From assembly GCA_946807835.1 (NCBI GenBank), contig OX327709.1:21019501-21083500 (forward strand): DNA of 64,000 bases. Reading direction: 5' to 3'. Numbering within the stretch: position 1 is the first letter of the stretch; every line of letters begins with the position of its first letter. Shown one piece after another: positions 49,105 through 61,043 of this stretch. Source of the stretch: Ailanthus altissimus. Lineage: Eukaryota > Streptophyta > Magnoliopsida > Sapindales > Simaroubaceae. The notes under the pieces were generated by a model that saw only the letters and a list, made by a program, of their open reading frames with translations, had not been told where the DNA came from and did not search any database. The position numbers and the translations under genes are program-made.

Positions 49105-50736
49105 ATGGATTCTGCTCCTTCTTCACTTAAATGGCTGCATCTCTTCTTCATCTTCAACTTCGCTTTCAGGGTCACGTACTTCACCGTTCCCGCACGTGCT
49201 GACCTCCCCGGCACCTGGGAGCTTCTGGTCCCCAACGCAGGCATAGCCTCCATGCACACAGCGGTGACACGGTTCAACACGGTGGTCCTTTTAGACCGAA
49301 CCAACATCGGCCCGTCTCGCAGAATGCTGCGCAAAGGCCACTGTCGTTTTGACAAAAGCGACCCCTTTCTCAAACGCGATTGCTATGCTCACTCAGTCGT
49401 CCTCGACTTACAAACCAACCAAATTCGTCCGCTAATGATCCTTACTGACACATGGTGCTCATCGGGCCAGTTTTTACCCGACGGGACTTTGCTACAAACC
49501 GGTGGTGACATGGACGGGTTCAAAAAGTTGCGGAAGTTCAGCCCGTGTGAGGCGAACGGGTCGTGTGACTGGGTGGAGCTTGATGACGTGGAGTTAGTTT
49601 ACGGAAGGTGGTACGGTACTGACCAGATATTACCAGATGGTACGGTAATTATTGTTGGAGGTAGAGGAGCGAACACGGTCGAGTATTACCCGCCGAGAAA
49701 CGGCGCTGTTTCGTTTCCATTTCTCGTCGAAGTCAAGGATAACCAGATGGACAATTTGTATCCTTACGTCCACCTCCTCCCCAACGGCCAGCTTTTCATC
49801 TTTGCTAACAACAAGGCAGTGATGTATGATTACCAGACGAATAAAATAATTAAGAATTATCCATCGTTGGATGGTGGCCCACGTAATTATCCTTCGGCTG
49901 GATCGTCAGCAATGTTGGCTCTCGAAGAGGACTTCTCAACGGCTGTGATTGTCGTGTGCGGTGGGGCCCAGTATGGTGCTTTTATCGAGAGGAACACCGA
50001 CACTCCCGCGCACGGCAGTTGCGGGAGGATTGTTGCCACGTCAACTGACCCGGTTTGGGAAATGGAGGAAATGCCATTCGGGCGGATCATGGGTGATATG
50101 GTTATGCTCCCAACCGGCGATGTTTTGATCATAAACGGAGCTCAAGCTGGGGCTCAAGGATTTGAATTGGCATCTAACCCGTGTTTGTTCCCGCTTCTTT
50201 ACCGACCGGATCAACCCGCTGGCTTACGGTTCATGACATTGAACCCGGGTACTGTGCCCAGAATGTACCACTCTACAGCTAATCTGTTACCGGACGGGCG
50301 GGTGTTAATTGCTGGTAGCAATCCACATTATTTTTATAAATTTAATGCTGAATTTCCGACAGAATTACGGATCGAAGCGTTTTCGCCCGAGTATCTATCA
50401 GCGGATCGGGCGAATCTCCGACCCGCAATAGAGGAAATGCCAGAAACGCTACGTTATGGCGAGGCTTTTGATGTGTTTGTATCAGTAACGTTGCCCGTGG
50501 TGGGGATTTTGGAGGTCAATTTGGGAAATGCGCCTTTTGCAACGCATTCGTTTTCACAGGGTCAAAGGTTGGTCAAATTAACCGTAAAGCCTTCAGTACC
50601 GGATGGTAATGGGAGGTACCGGGTCGGGTGTACGGCCCCTCCGAATGGAGCAGTTGCTCCGCCTGGTTATTACATGGCTTTCGTAGTCAATCAGGGCGTT
50701 CCAAGTATTGCACGGTGGGTGCATTTGACTGCGTAA
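49105..50736 (+). CDS. Glyoxal/aldehyde oxidase-like copper radical oxidase
   Basis: Single exon. I prefer the ATG at 49105 (543 residues), because a signal peptide follows directly (hydrophobic WLHLFFIFNFAF, cleavage near residue 32). An upstream in-frame ATG at 49027 would give 569 residues but bury the signal. The N-terminal glyoxal oxidase domain is followed by the C-terminal DUF1929-type domain. The radical-copper residues align with fungal glyoxal oxidase and galactose oxidase: Cys118 (TWCSSGQF) and Tyr170 (RWYGTDQ) for the cross-linked cofactor, Tyr388-His389 (RMYHSTANLLPDG) and His481 (ATHSFSQGQR) for copper. The family oxidises aldehydes or related substrates with release of H2O2 in the cell wall. 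The substrate of this protein is unknown. Arabidopsis At3g53950 is the likely counterpart (from memory). Confidence 0.93.
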   Translation: MDSAPSSLKWLHLFFIFNFAFRVTYFTVPARADLPGTWELLVPNAGIASMHTAVTRFNTVVLLDRTNIGPSRRMLRKGHCRFDKSDPFLKRDCYAHSVVLDLQTNQIRPLMILTDTWCSSGQFLPDGTLLQTGGDMDGFKKLRKFSPCEANGSCDWVELDDVELVYGRWYGTDQILPDGTVIIVGGRGANTVEYYPPRNGAVSFPFLVEVKDNQMDNLYPYVHLLPNGQLFIFANNKAVMYDYQTNKIIKNYPSLDGGPRNYPSAGSSAMLALEEDFSTAVIVVCGGAQYGAFIERNTDTPAHGSCGRIVATSTDPVWEMEEMPFGRIMGDMVMLPTGDVLIINGAQAGAQGFELASNPCLFPLLYRPDQPAGLRFMTLNPGTVPRMYHSTANLLPDGRVLIAGSNPHYFYKFNAEFPTELRIEAFSPEYLSADRANLRPAIEEMPETLRYGEAFDVFVSVTLPVVGILEVNLGNAPFATHSFSQGQRLVKLTVKPSVPDGNGRYRVGCTAPPNGAVAPPGYYMAFVVNQGVPSIARWVHLTA

Positions 50737-52134
50737 TTTATTAAAATTACCTCAAAATTTCTCTAATTCTCAAATATCTATTAAAACTATCACCACTTTC
50801 AACGCCTATTTATTACATGGCTCTAAAATTATTTCATCTCAAATTTTAAAATTATCATTATTCTCCAATCTTATTTATAATAGATCCGATTCTTATGTTG
50901 TGATATTTAAATATTAAAATTAAAAAATTAAAATTTAAGAAATGAAAAATAATAAAAAATTTAGTTTGTATAATTGATCAAATAATTGTGTGAGTTTATT
51001 GATATTTTATTAAAATATTATTATTATCTAAATAAATTTAAAAAAAATACTCTAAGAATAAATAATGTTATAAATTAATTTATCAAAAAAGAAAAAAAAA
51101 GAAATCAAAGATAAAAATAATAGAAGAAACCCATAATTGCGAGAGGTGTAGGATGGGGCCTCGAACAGAGCGTTGTGTTCAGGGTGTGGCACGAGGTGTT
51201 GCGTGAGATCCTACTAACTTAACGCCATGCGCTATAGTGCAAGACTTGTACATTAACTTTTTTCTCCTTTGATTTTGCTTATTTTTTTACAAATTTTTAA
51301 TCATTTTCAAACAATTTTATTAAGTTTTAATTTATTATACTTAAAATTTATTAATTTTAACTACTTTTAAAGTGTATTTTAGATTAAAATTTAAATGATT
51401 TGTGGAGAGAGATACAAAATACTTAAAGAGGAAAATGATTTAAAAATTAAGTGTGTAACTAATAAAATTTATAAATTTATTTTGTGACTAAAATAAATAT
51501 TTGCTTTACAAAAGTGGTTATTTTGGAACAATTCTCAAGTTAATTATTCTGTTTTTTTTTTTATTTAAGAAAAAGTCGGAGTTAATTGTTGATAGACTAA
51601 ATTATTTGGGAAATAAAGAGAACTTTCTCATGTTCAAACAAATGGAAGGCAGAAAGTAGTGATCATTTGCCCAAAGTTAGTCCAATTTATGCAAATTCAT
51701 TTGTTGAAACTTTGGCCATGCTGGAAAGTCATGAATCAGAATTATATTTATTGGAATACCAAGAAAAAGATAAGAACACTAAATAGTGGGTGCTAGCTTG
51801 CTAATGTACCATGAATGCATACAAGTCAAAAGTGGGCATCAACAATTCTGTCACTGCCCACTATATATTCCAATAGGGACCCCTATTATCACTTTAGAGG
51901 GGCCTAGCCAATATTGGTTGAAAGTTAAGATTATATAAACCAAGGTTCCTAGCATTTATTATATGTAATTCATTGAACCGAATATATATCAATATTATAT
52001 AATACATTAAAGACAATCCACAAAGGCATTAAAGAAATTCTGGTTTAGATAAACACTAAATAACTTGACAAATAATAACTATTTAAGTGGGCAAACTTTT
52101 TGGTTATACTACTGAGTACATAAAGTATTATATA
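50737..52134. other. Intergenic between convergent glyoxal oxidase and NPF5 genes
   Basis: The 3' ends of both genes face here. AT-rich, with no gene or transposon boundary recognised. Confidence 0.6.
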
Positions 52135-55100
52135 CTAAACTCTGGACTCGGCCTCATCACCTTCATAGCAATCAGCAACAGCCAGCCTGCTTTGCACGTT
52201 CTTGTAAGAATATCGTCGAGCCAAACACACGTAGATGAACAAATTAACAGTGACCAAGGCCGCTAATAGCCAGTAGAAATTGTCTAAGCGGCTGCTGTTT
52301 ATATCTTTGCCAAACCAACTCTGCCCGTATTTCTCTGTAATGTGATCAACAAATGTTATCAATAGACTGCTGAGGAAACTTGCTGTTCCAATCACGCTGA
52401 GGTACAAAGCAATTCCTAAGCTTCTCATGGAATCAGGAACTTGGTCGTAAAAGTATTCTTGCAAGCCCACAAGAGTGAACCCGTCGCCAATTCCAACGAT
52501 TATGAACTGAGGAGCCAACCAAAACACACTCATTGAGAGTGAACCCTTTATCGGGTCTTTCGCGACAACTCCGAGTCTTTTTCTCTCGACCAAGGCTGCC
52601 ACCACCATTGTAGCAATCGAGAAAAACATTCCAATGCCGATTCTCTGGAGGATTTTGATTCCTCTTTCATTTCCGGTTGATCTTCTTAACACTGGTACGA
52701 GGATTTTCTCATAAATGGTGACAGAAATGATCATTCCAATGGCGGCTAGAGAGTAGATAGAGGCTGGAGGGATCAAGAATCCGTTACCGATATCTCGGTT
52801 CATAGTCGTGCCTTGTTTGATGAAGAATGTGGAGGTCTGTGCAATAGAAATTCCAAATGGTAATGTAGATAGCCAAATGGGAATCATGTTAAGAATAAGC
52901 TTCATCTCCTCGACTCTGGTCACGGTTGCAAGTCTCCAGGGACTTTGTTTCTCGACAGGATTTTCCTTGTCATCAAGGATAGCAGCTTTGTCAAGAAATC
53001 TGCAATTTTATTTAGCTTCTTTGATTAGAATAAGCAACTTAGAAAACATGAATAGAAGTTTGAGAAGAGAATTTTGATCAGTTGCTTACTTGAGCTTCTT
53101 GGTGTGGCACAAGAGCCTTCCCTCGGCCTTATCTGCCTTGGGAGCTTCATAAAGTTCAGAAGGATTTGAAGGATAAGGCAAATTTCTTTTAGCAATGGCA
53201 GCAGCAAGAACTTGCAACATTGGTGTCAAGGGGCTTCCTGTTGGAACCCTGTAACGATAAAATGGCCTTCCAAAAATGAAAATTAATAGTGAGACAGACA
53301 TAACTGCTGTGATGATAATATCTCCAGCACCCCAGCTCACATGGTCTTGAACATAAATAACTACAGTCACACCAAATAGAAGTCCTGAACAAAGGCCAAA
53401 ATTCCACCAGTTAAAGGACAATTTCTGCTTTCTTTCTTCAGTGTGATCATCTTCAAATTGATCTGCTCCAAAGCTCTCTAAAGAGGGTTTGTGCCCTCCA
53501 GTTCCCATGGAGATTAAATACATGGCAAGAAAGAAGACCACTTCATGATCCTTTCTTTGCTCAAGGCACACATCAGCATCACAAGGCCTTAAGCTTGGCA
53601 CGAACCAGGACATTGTCAAGAGAACCAAACCCTGTTTTTTTACATTAAAAAAAAATACTGTTAAGAGTATCCCAACTAATAGGTTAATGAAAAATTGTCT
53701 AGGCAAAATTTATGAAATTCAAGGCTGAACCTTTTGAAACTTATATATTGGGGAGGAAATCTTCAAAACCAATTGAAAAGTTTGTGGTAATTTCGGATGG
53801 CTTTAAATTGGCTCTTGTTTCGTTATCATTGATTTCTTTTCTCAAGACCAACCTTATACGTGGACTTCAAAGAATTTACAAAAGTACGTCCACTATGAAC
53901 TCTAAGTACACCAACTTGCTTTACAATGCAGGTATACCTAAATATAGTGGACTGTATGGGCAACAGGCCACTTATTATGGGCTACTTTTTAGATCTTCCC
54001 AGCCCAAATGCAAGTCCAAGAATAAAGAATAATAATTACTTGACTAATTTCTAGTTCTAGTTAAATGGGATGCAATAAAGGCCCTCTAGTATTGTATTGT
54101 CCTGGCTTTTTGAAATCATAAATGATATAACGCATTAGTTAACAAGTGTTTAGCAAACAATTTAACTGCTGTATTTTCAAAGTTAAGCTGAAGCAAACAA
54201 TGCCGAACTGACACTAAATCACACTTAGAATAGGTTAATTTTCAGGCTAATGAAGAGAAGATCACCAGGAGGTAAATGATGGATGAGAAGAGAACAGTCG
54301 AGAATCGACCCAAGTAAGCATCGGCTATGAATCCTCCAACTAATGGCATAAGTGTAGTCACACCAGTCCAGCAATTGACACTCTTTGCTGCTGTTTTCAA
54401 GTCTTGACGAATCACTTTGGTAAGGTAAATTATAAGGCTTGTTGTTATTCCAAAGAAACTCAGCCTCTCACTGAACTCAATTGCTGCCCAAACCCAAAAA
54501 TGATAAGAGTCAAAACAAGAAAAATTAAATATACTTTACGCGACAAGAAAATAATAACATGAAAAGTATATGCGCCAAGATATAGTAAATTAAATAGCCT
54601 TTATCCAGTGTGGACGTTGATATATTTTAATGCAAATGTTCAATTATTTATATAAATAGTTAGATGTTTGTAATTTTTGAGATGATAGCTTAGTCGAATG
54701 GCCAAGTGTGCTCCTCCCTAACTTTATGGTTGGGGTTTGAATTTCGGTGGATGTTGGGGTAGTAAAAAAAAATTTCCTCCGTCTTTCTTTCTCTGTGCTC
54801 CTGGGAGTAGTTCGGTCGGTCATGAATGTGTATGGCGTCCGCGACTACTCGAATTCAAATTAAAAAAGAGGTAAGAATTGGTATTTTGTTGATGAAATTT
54901 CTTATCCATTTAAACCTTCTAAAAAGAATTAAAAAGAAAAATACTATAAAGAATCTTTTATCCCCTTAATTCTGTGGCTAGATAAGAACTTTTTTCGGCT
55001 TTTGGCTGTCTTTTTGGACCTAGGTGCACCAATCCTTGCAGCCATGGGAGGATCGTTACTTACCTTAGAATTTAGAAACATTATAGGGGCCACACCTAGC

Positions 55101-56799
55101 ACCAAGTTTAAGAGAACTTGTGAAAGGGAAGTAACGGACGGTGGAGAATATGTTACTCAACTTTTTCTCTATATATGATTGATGACAAGTCAAAGAAAGA
55201 ATAAACATTTTCACAGATAGGGTTGCAAGTTGAAATAGGATAAAGTGTTAATTCAAGATTCCGGATGAACGTTTTATTTTGTTAACACTGAGTGCTATAT
55301 ATTCTTGACTTCTAAGCCATTCTAAAAGAGTACAACTCTATAGCTTCTCCTCGAGTCTTTAGTACTAATTCTGTATTCGGGAATTTTATGCATTCTCTCG
55401 ATATTGATTCTTTGATGAGTTTGTTAATTTGTAAATGGGATAGGTGGACAGGGTAGCGTTATTGACCAGCACCCAAAAACTAAGTGCTGAAATGCCGCGC
55501 CCACCCCCCCATTGCCACTTGTTGCCTGATTATCTACTACCATATACTAACGTATAGCTAATTTTTTTCCCCCTTGGATACTGTTTTCGTTTTCCCTGAC
55601 ATACTGTTCCCATGATCCTCATGGCAAATCTGAGTATAATGAATATTAAGCAAGGGTTTAGTTACTGTGTAGCAAAATTTTTATACCTATATCTAACTTT
55701 TATAACCTGAAAAGTAAATTTAAAATGTGACGTATAGAATTTGTAATCTCAAAAGTTATAAATCTAATGCGTAAGGTTATCCTTCTATTGTAAGGTATAA
55801 AGTTACAGCAAAATTCTAGTACTTTATATCCTTCTATTATTCAATGGTAACTCAGCGGCCAGCGCGTACAAATTTCATTGGGAGTCGTGGGAAAAGAGAT
55901 TTTCATGTAACTCATATTTGTTACTGAATTCAAGTTTTTTAGGACCAACGATAGTTGGGTGCAAAAGTAAGGTAGGTTTTTCTTCAAATATTTGAGAGTA
56001 AATATTGGTTAGATATCGAGATCCCATTAAAGTAGGTTTCGAGATATCCTCGACTTTAAAGTCAATAATGAAGAAGAAAAAAAAAAAAGAAAGGTCCAAA
56101 TATTTTAGGTTTTTTGACTTTAGCTGTGTTCAATAATGTAACAGGCTTTCCGGGCCCTCAGTAGGGTTCTGCTTGCAAGATTTTGTTAAGAGTTTGAAGG
56201 TGGAGAGAACAGGAGAAAGGAATTGAGCCACCGCCTCATGATATATCTTCATAGCAATGAAATATTTATATCTGCTGGTTCTTGAATTATGACCACTAAT
56301 TTAAATGAATTACGGAAACTCTGTAAAATCAAATCATAGTACGAGAAATAAGAAAAAAAAAGAAAAGGGTTACAGGGAAGAATACTGAAAGGGAAAATGT
56401 TCGTGAGGGCCGTGCGTAGACATATTTGCATTCAGAAACAAAGAAAGTTAAGCAGCATTAGTTATGGCATTAAAGCTTGTTAAAGTACTTGTGCTTGTTG
56501 AGCAAGAAGATAAGATCAAATAAAAGGAAAATAGGAATATATATATGAAGAATCAGGTGCTCTTATGAACTATGGGAAGATACTGAGATAAGTTTTTATT
56601 CCTTACCGATAATAAAGAGAGAGGCTTTCCAAGCACCAGTTGAAGCTCGACGAGGAACCCTTCCTTTATGATCCACAGAAGAATCACGAACCCATTTCTC
56701 TTGATCATCATCAACAACAACATTTCCAGCCGCAGCCATCTGTTTTGACTCCATAATTTTGCTATCTTTGATGAAAATACTATCAATTTCTAATGACAA
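52135..56799 (-). CDS. NPF family (NRT1/PTR) transporter, NPF5 type, four exons
   Basis: Exons, in coding order: 56799-56607, 54483-54266, 53631-53090, 52999-52135. All introns are GT-AG, and the joined frame gives 605 residues, normal for the family. A hydrophilic N-terminus with Asp-His-Lys-Gly-Arg leads into the first helices. The proton-coupling ExxER motif is present (EFSER, straddling exons 1 and 2). The conserved GTGGHKPSLESFGADQF segment lies in exon 3, and exon 4 carries the C-terminal helices with FWLAPQF. NPF proteins are proton-coupled importers of nitrate, peptides or other small solutes with 12 helices. The best match from memory is Arabidopsis NPF5.6/NPF5.7 (At2g37900/At3g53960), of uncertain substrate. 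A later in-frame ATG at 56754 is an alternative start. Confidence 0.92.
54675..54875 (+). mobile_element. tRNA-derived SINE candidate in intron 1 of the NPF5 gene
   Basis: TAGCTTAGTCGAATGG resembles a polymerase III A box, and GGTTTGAATTTC some 35-40 bp later resembles a B box. Then comes a tRNA-unrelated body with a CTCC/TTTCTCTGTG tract and an A-rich end. Sequence and size fit a plant SINE, opposite to the host gene. No clean target-site duplication was found. Confidence 0.45.
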
Positions 56800-56851
56800 T
56801 ATGGTATTTGGTTATTGACTTCTTGTGGGCGATGAGCTTTGCTTTGCACCT

Positions 56852-56860
56852 CTTTATATA
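56852..56860 (-). promoter_or_regulatory. TATA box of the NPF5 gene
   Basis: Minus-strand TATATAAAG lies about 53 bp before the ATG at 56799. It implies a very short leader (roughly 25 nt) for that start, or about 70 nt for the ATG at 56754. Confidence 0.5.
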
Positions 56861-56861
56861 G

Positions 56862-58771
56862 GGAGCAAGATGGATAGAGGGGTTGCTTTAATTTGTTGAC
56901 TCACTGAGTTTGTTGGGTTTTGAATTTCTCTCAAGAAACGAAAAAGATCAATAGGAATATAGGGATTCACCATACTAGCTAGCTAGGTAGGATGGATGTC
57001 AAAGAAAGTTTTTTTCCCGAAAATTATTGTTAGATGGAGAATTTTCACTCCGTCCACTGACTGAGATGTCAAGTTGTCACTGTTGTCGTTTATACACAGG
57101 AATGGCATTTATTCCATCAGTGTTACTATTTACAGAAGATACCATGAAACTATTTCAGTACTATACGGGTGGCAAGATATAGACTCTGAAGAATGACCTT
57201 TTGTTTGTAACATGGTTCTTGAATTGTCAATTTAAAGTCCTAATAAAATTCTCCATACATGATTTACTTACTAATTTATTGGTCGGTAGAGGAAGCTTTG
57301 CTTTAAGGTAGTGTTAATTTTTTTTTCAACATAATATATAAGCAAGTCTGAATGTATTTAAATTTATATATAAGGATAACATGTTTGTTTTTTTAAATTT
57401 TTTTTTAACTTTTAAAAACAAAGTTTCAAATGATCGTTTACCCCAATTTAAATATTCATCTACGACCAAGAATTTTAGTTTTTTACTCCACGTCGTTCAT
57501 TTTAAGTTTTAACTGTACACTTTTTAAAAGTAAATTAACTGTACACCCGTATCTTTTTGTACAAATATTCCTATATGATTTATGTGAAATTATGGTGATG
57601 GATGAATAAGAAAGTATAACTATTTTACATATAACAACTATTAATATGATACATATGACATTAATTAAAAATAAAATTTATATTCCAACTTTATAGATAT
57701 AGTTATTAAGGATATAAATCAATCTGCTAATAATATAATTCTCTCTAACTATATTTATATTGTTATTATATATACATTGTAATTAATTCGTGTATAATTT
57801 ATATATTTTATTTTACTTTATTTGAAAGCTTATATAAAATCTCATTTTGTACTATATGAAATCGAGTAAAATATATATTTCTCACATAATATCATAGCTT
57901 TAGTTTATGTTATAGGTTAAAATTTAGGTATTTAATTTTCACCCTCCGATGTAGATATCGTGTCGTACGTTCACTTATATTAGCCTCGATTTTTGCATCA
58001 ACGTACTTGTACTTGTAATGATTGTTTCTAATTTATCTAACAACATGTTTGTACTTGCAAGTGGTTATTTTTTTTAATGCACTTATAATCACAATGATTA
58101 ATTTTTTATTTCTCTATTAATATATTTGTATTCACAGTTATTGTCTTTTTCAACACACTTATCACTCTTTAGCAACATTATTAGTATTCAAAAATTATTT
58201 CATTTTTCCAATAACAGTTGTCTTTTATGTGTGCCATTATAAAATTATTATTAAGTTATTGTAATAATTGTTTTGGGTTTATTTCTTAGTTCAATTTGTA
58301 ATTTGTTTTCAGTTTGGGGGTGTTGAAAATATGAAGATGAGTCAAACACCTAAATGTGAGGATGACATGGCACCATTGCCAACTAATCAACTGGTGACAT
58401 GATAGTGTAACTAACCAGAAGAAACAGGACAAAACTATAGGAGAAAGGACAGCAGCACCATGAAAAATGAGGGCTGCACACTACAGCAACAAGGACAGCA
58501 ATATCAGTAGAAACAAAAAGGTGAATGATGGACACCACAGGCTGGCATACACAGCTCAGGAGGAAGGATAACAATGGGGTGTAGCAATCCTAATGATGAG
58601 GGTACAACAAGGGTTCATCCAATGATGGAGATCATGTAGAGTACTAAGAAAAAGCCAAAATTATAGGGCAGTGTTTGGTGTAAGAAACACAGCAGAATAC
58701 CCTCTGTAAATTGATATAAAAGAGTGTCTTATAGAATGTAAATGATGTACTGTTACATTGAATATAATACA
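56862..58771. other. Intergenic between the NPF5 gene and the copia element
   Basis: AT-rich. It includes irregular repeats of the 'CTTGTACTTGTAATGATTGTTT' kind around 57960-58200, and only short ORFs without resemblance to known families. Confidence 0.5.
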
Positions 58772-61030
58772 TGTTGTGTGATATGGTGTGTGATGTGTAT
58801 AATTTCAAAAATTAAATACGCAACGGAAGTATTCATACATATTAAACAATATGTAACATATTCAATCATGTATGATCATTCAAGTATATATATATATATA
58901 TATCTCATATATATATATATATATTTCATGCATGATATAAAATGAATAACAAATAAATAATCTACCCGGATATGAAGGTAGCTTTACAAATCTTCAAGAA
59001 CTCCAAGCTTCAATTTTGTTGAGCTCACCTTGAAGTGTTCCCTTGCACAATTCTAGTTCACAACTAAATCCGGTGGGATTGTGAAGCTAGAATGGCAGCC
59101 TTGAATTTTCAGCAAATGATTGTTTTAACACTTAAAACAATTTGTCCTTATGATTACTATCAAGAGATGAGAAGAATTGGGTGTTTTCTATAGTTCTTTA
59201 CAACTCTATATGTTGTAGCTTGGTAAGCCTTTGCATTTTCTCTCAACACTTTGAGAAAAACACTTAGGAAAAGCTCTCAATTCTCTCTCTTTGCTCCTAG
59301 AACGAATTTCCACTCTATCTTGCACACATTGAACTCTTTCAATTCTTTCTTAAGTGCAAAGAATGATTTATCTTAGTGCTCCACCACCACTTAACCATGT
59401 TTGCCATTACAAACATTAATCTATCATATTTTTCACTCACCAATTTGATTCAACCAATTGAATCAATTTCTAGAGAGTAAATGGCATTTAATCAATGTTA
59501 AGTGGTTTTACCACTTCCTTAGTGCATCATTTAAGAATTACAAAGTGGTAAACTTTCCTTATTATTAATAACAAGTGCATTCTCCATTAGTAAATGGTGT
59601 TTGCCACTTATTCCAATTAATAATAATAATTTGATTAATATATAAAATATTAATAATTCAAAACTATTTTGATTATTTACATTTACCATATATGTATTTA
59701 CCAAGCAAGGTAAATAGGTAAATACATGGTAAATAATTTATGGAGCAAGATTATGTCACTTGTCAATTTCTTATTGGTTAACAACTCTTGTAAACCAATA
59801 ATGTGTTTTATCTTCAATTATTGACAAGTGAATAATAAAAGGAACTTAGAAACATTTTTCATTTTGCTGAAAATTGTTGGATTAATTATTGAATCCAATT
59901 CGCCGCCCTAGTGCACAACGAGTACACTTTATATTGTGAGACTCTTTAGGTCCATGCCCGATTTGTCATATGAAACTATTTCACACGTCCGTGAACAATG
60001 TCCCACACACATGTTACAGATATTACAAAACGGCGCATTAGACCATACAAGTTGAGGTTATAACATATTCGTATAATCCTTCCATCATAAATATCCTAGA
60101 AGAGCGGAGATATAGATCAACAACGTCAAGTCTCCATGTGCTCAACCATAAACTTATCTCTAGATTTGTATTTCAATAAATAATATCCGTAAACACTTTC
60201 ACGATATTATTTTCCCAAGAAATTCTTGGATGTCTGCTTATGGCCATAAGACTTTCTGAAATACAATCTTAAAGTTACATGATATTTTACTCACCCAATT
60301 GAGTTGATGGATCCCATATCTGTACACACCGGACTCCATGAGCATCGGACCATACCCAGCGACACCCAGCGGTCAGACCATGAAAGGTATCTGACATGTG
60401 TGGAACCAAAGTATGATGGATCACTCACAAGTCCACCGTGGCACTCAGGTCTAAGGACCACGAATACTACTCAACTCGAAAGATCCTCCATTGACGGCTT
60501 TATGGGATGTCTATTGGAGATCTTTGTGAGTCTGTTCAATATTCAGTCCTTACTGAATACTTGTATCTCTATACGAGTTTCCACTAAACTCATGGTCTGC
60601 TAAGATTAACCATCTGGACTATCTAGATATAGACATACACTGATCTATATATATATTAAGATCTTCACTAGCAGACCCGCATTAGTGAAGGTAGATCAGG
60701 AACATGAAATTTAAGAACATATTTGCATAACAATATTTCTTAGCACCATTTGCAACCCATTGCAACTATGTCATTATTAATATATTCTTAGGTCTTTGTC
60801 CCATTTCAGACAAGGCTCTAACTCTTTAGATTTTACTAACTCTTAGTTCTGATCTAAACTCCTTTAGATCAGATCTGAACTCGTTCAGATCATACAATGT
60901 CTAAAACGTTACAAGCATCTTACCATATTTATAAATAAAATAATTAGTGATTTATTGAAATCATAAATGTATAAACATAAAGCAAATATTTATACATAAA
61001 AGGAATGACACGTAAGCACAAATCCCAACA
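58772..61030 (-). repeat. 3' LTR of the copia element (about 2.26 kb)
   Basis: On the minus strand it starts TGTTGGGATTTGTGC, directly after the polypurine tract, and ends CACACAACA, giving TGTTG/CAACA inverted ends. It is homologous to solo LTR B. A long (TA)n tract lies at 58885-58925. Confidence 0.88.
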
Positions 61031-61042
61031 ACTCCCACTGGC
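61031..61042 (-). other. Polypurine tract of the copia element
   Basis: Minus-strand GCCAGTGGGAGT abuts the LTR start and lies two bases after the polyprotein stop codon, the usual second-strand priming site of copia elements. Confidence 0.8.
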
Positions 61043-61043
61043 T

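Noticed and set aside
53712..54032. 106-codon plus ORF opposite the NPF5 gene
   Set aside because: It lies in the intron between exons 2 and 3 of the NPF5 gene and resembles nothing known.
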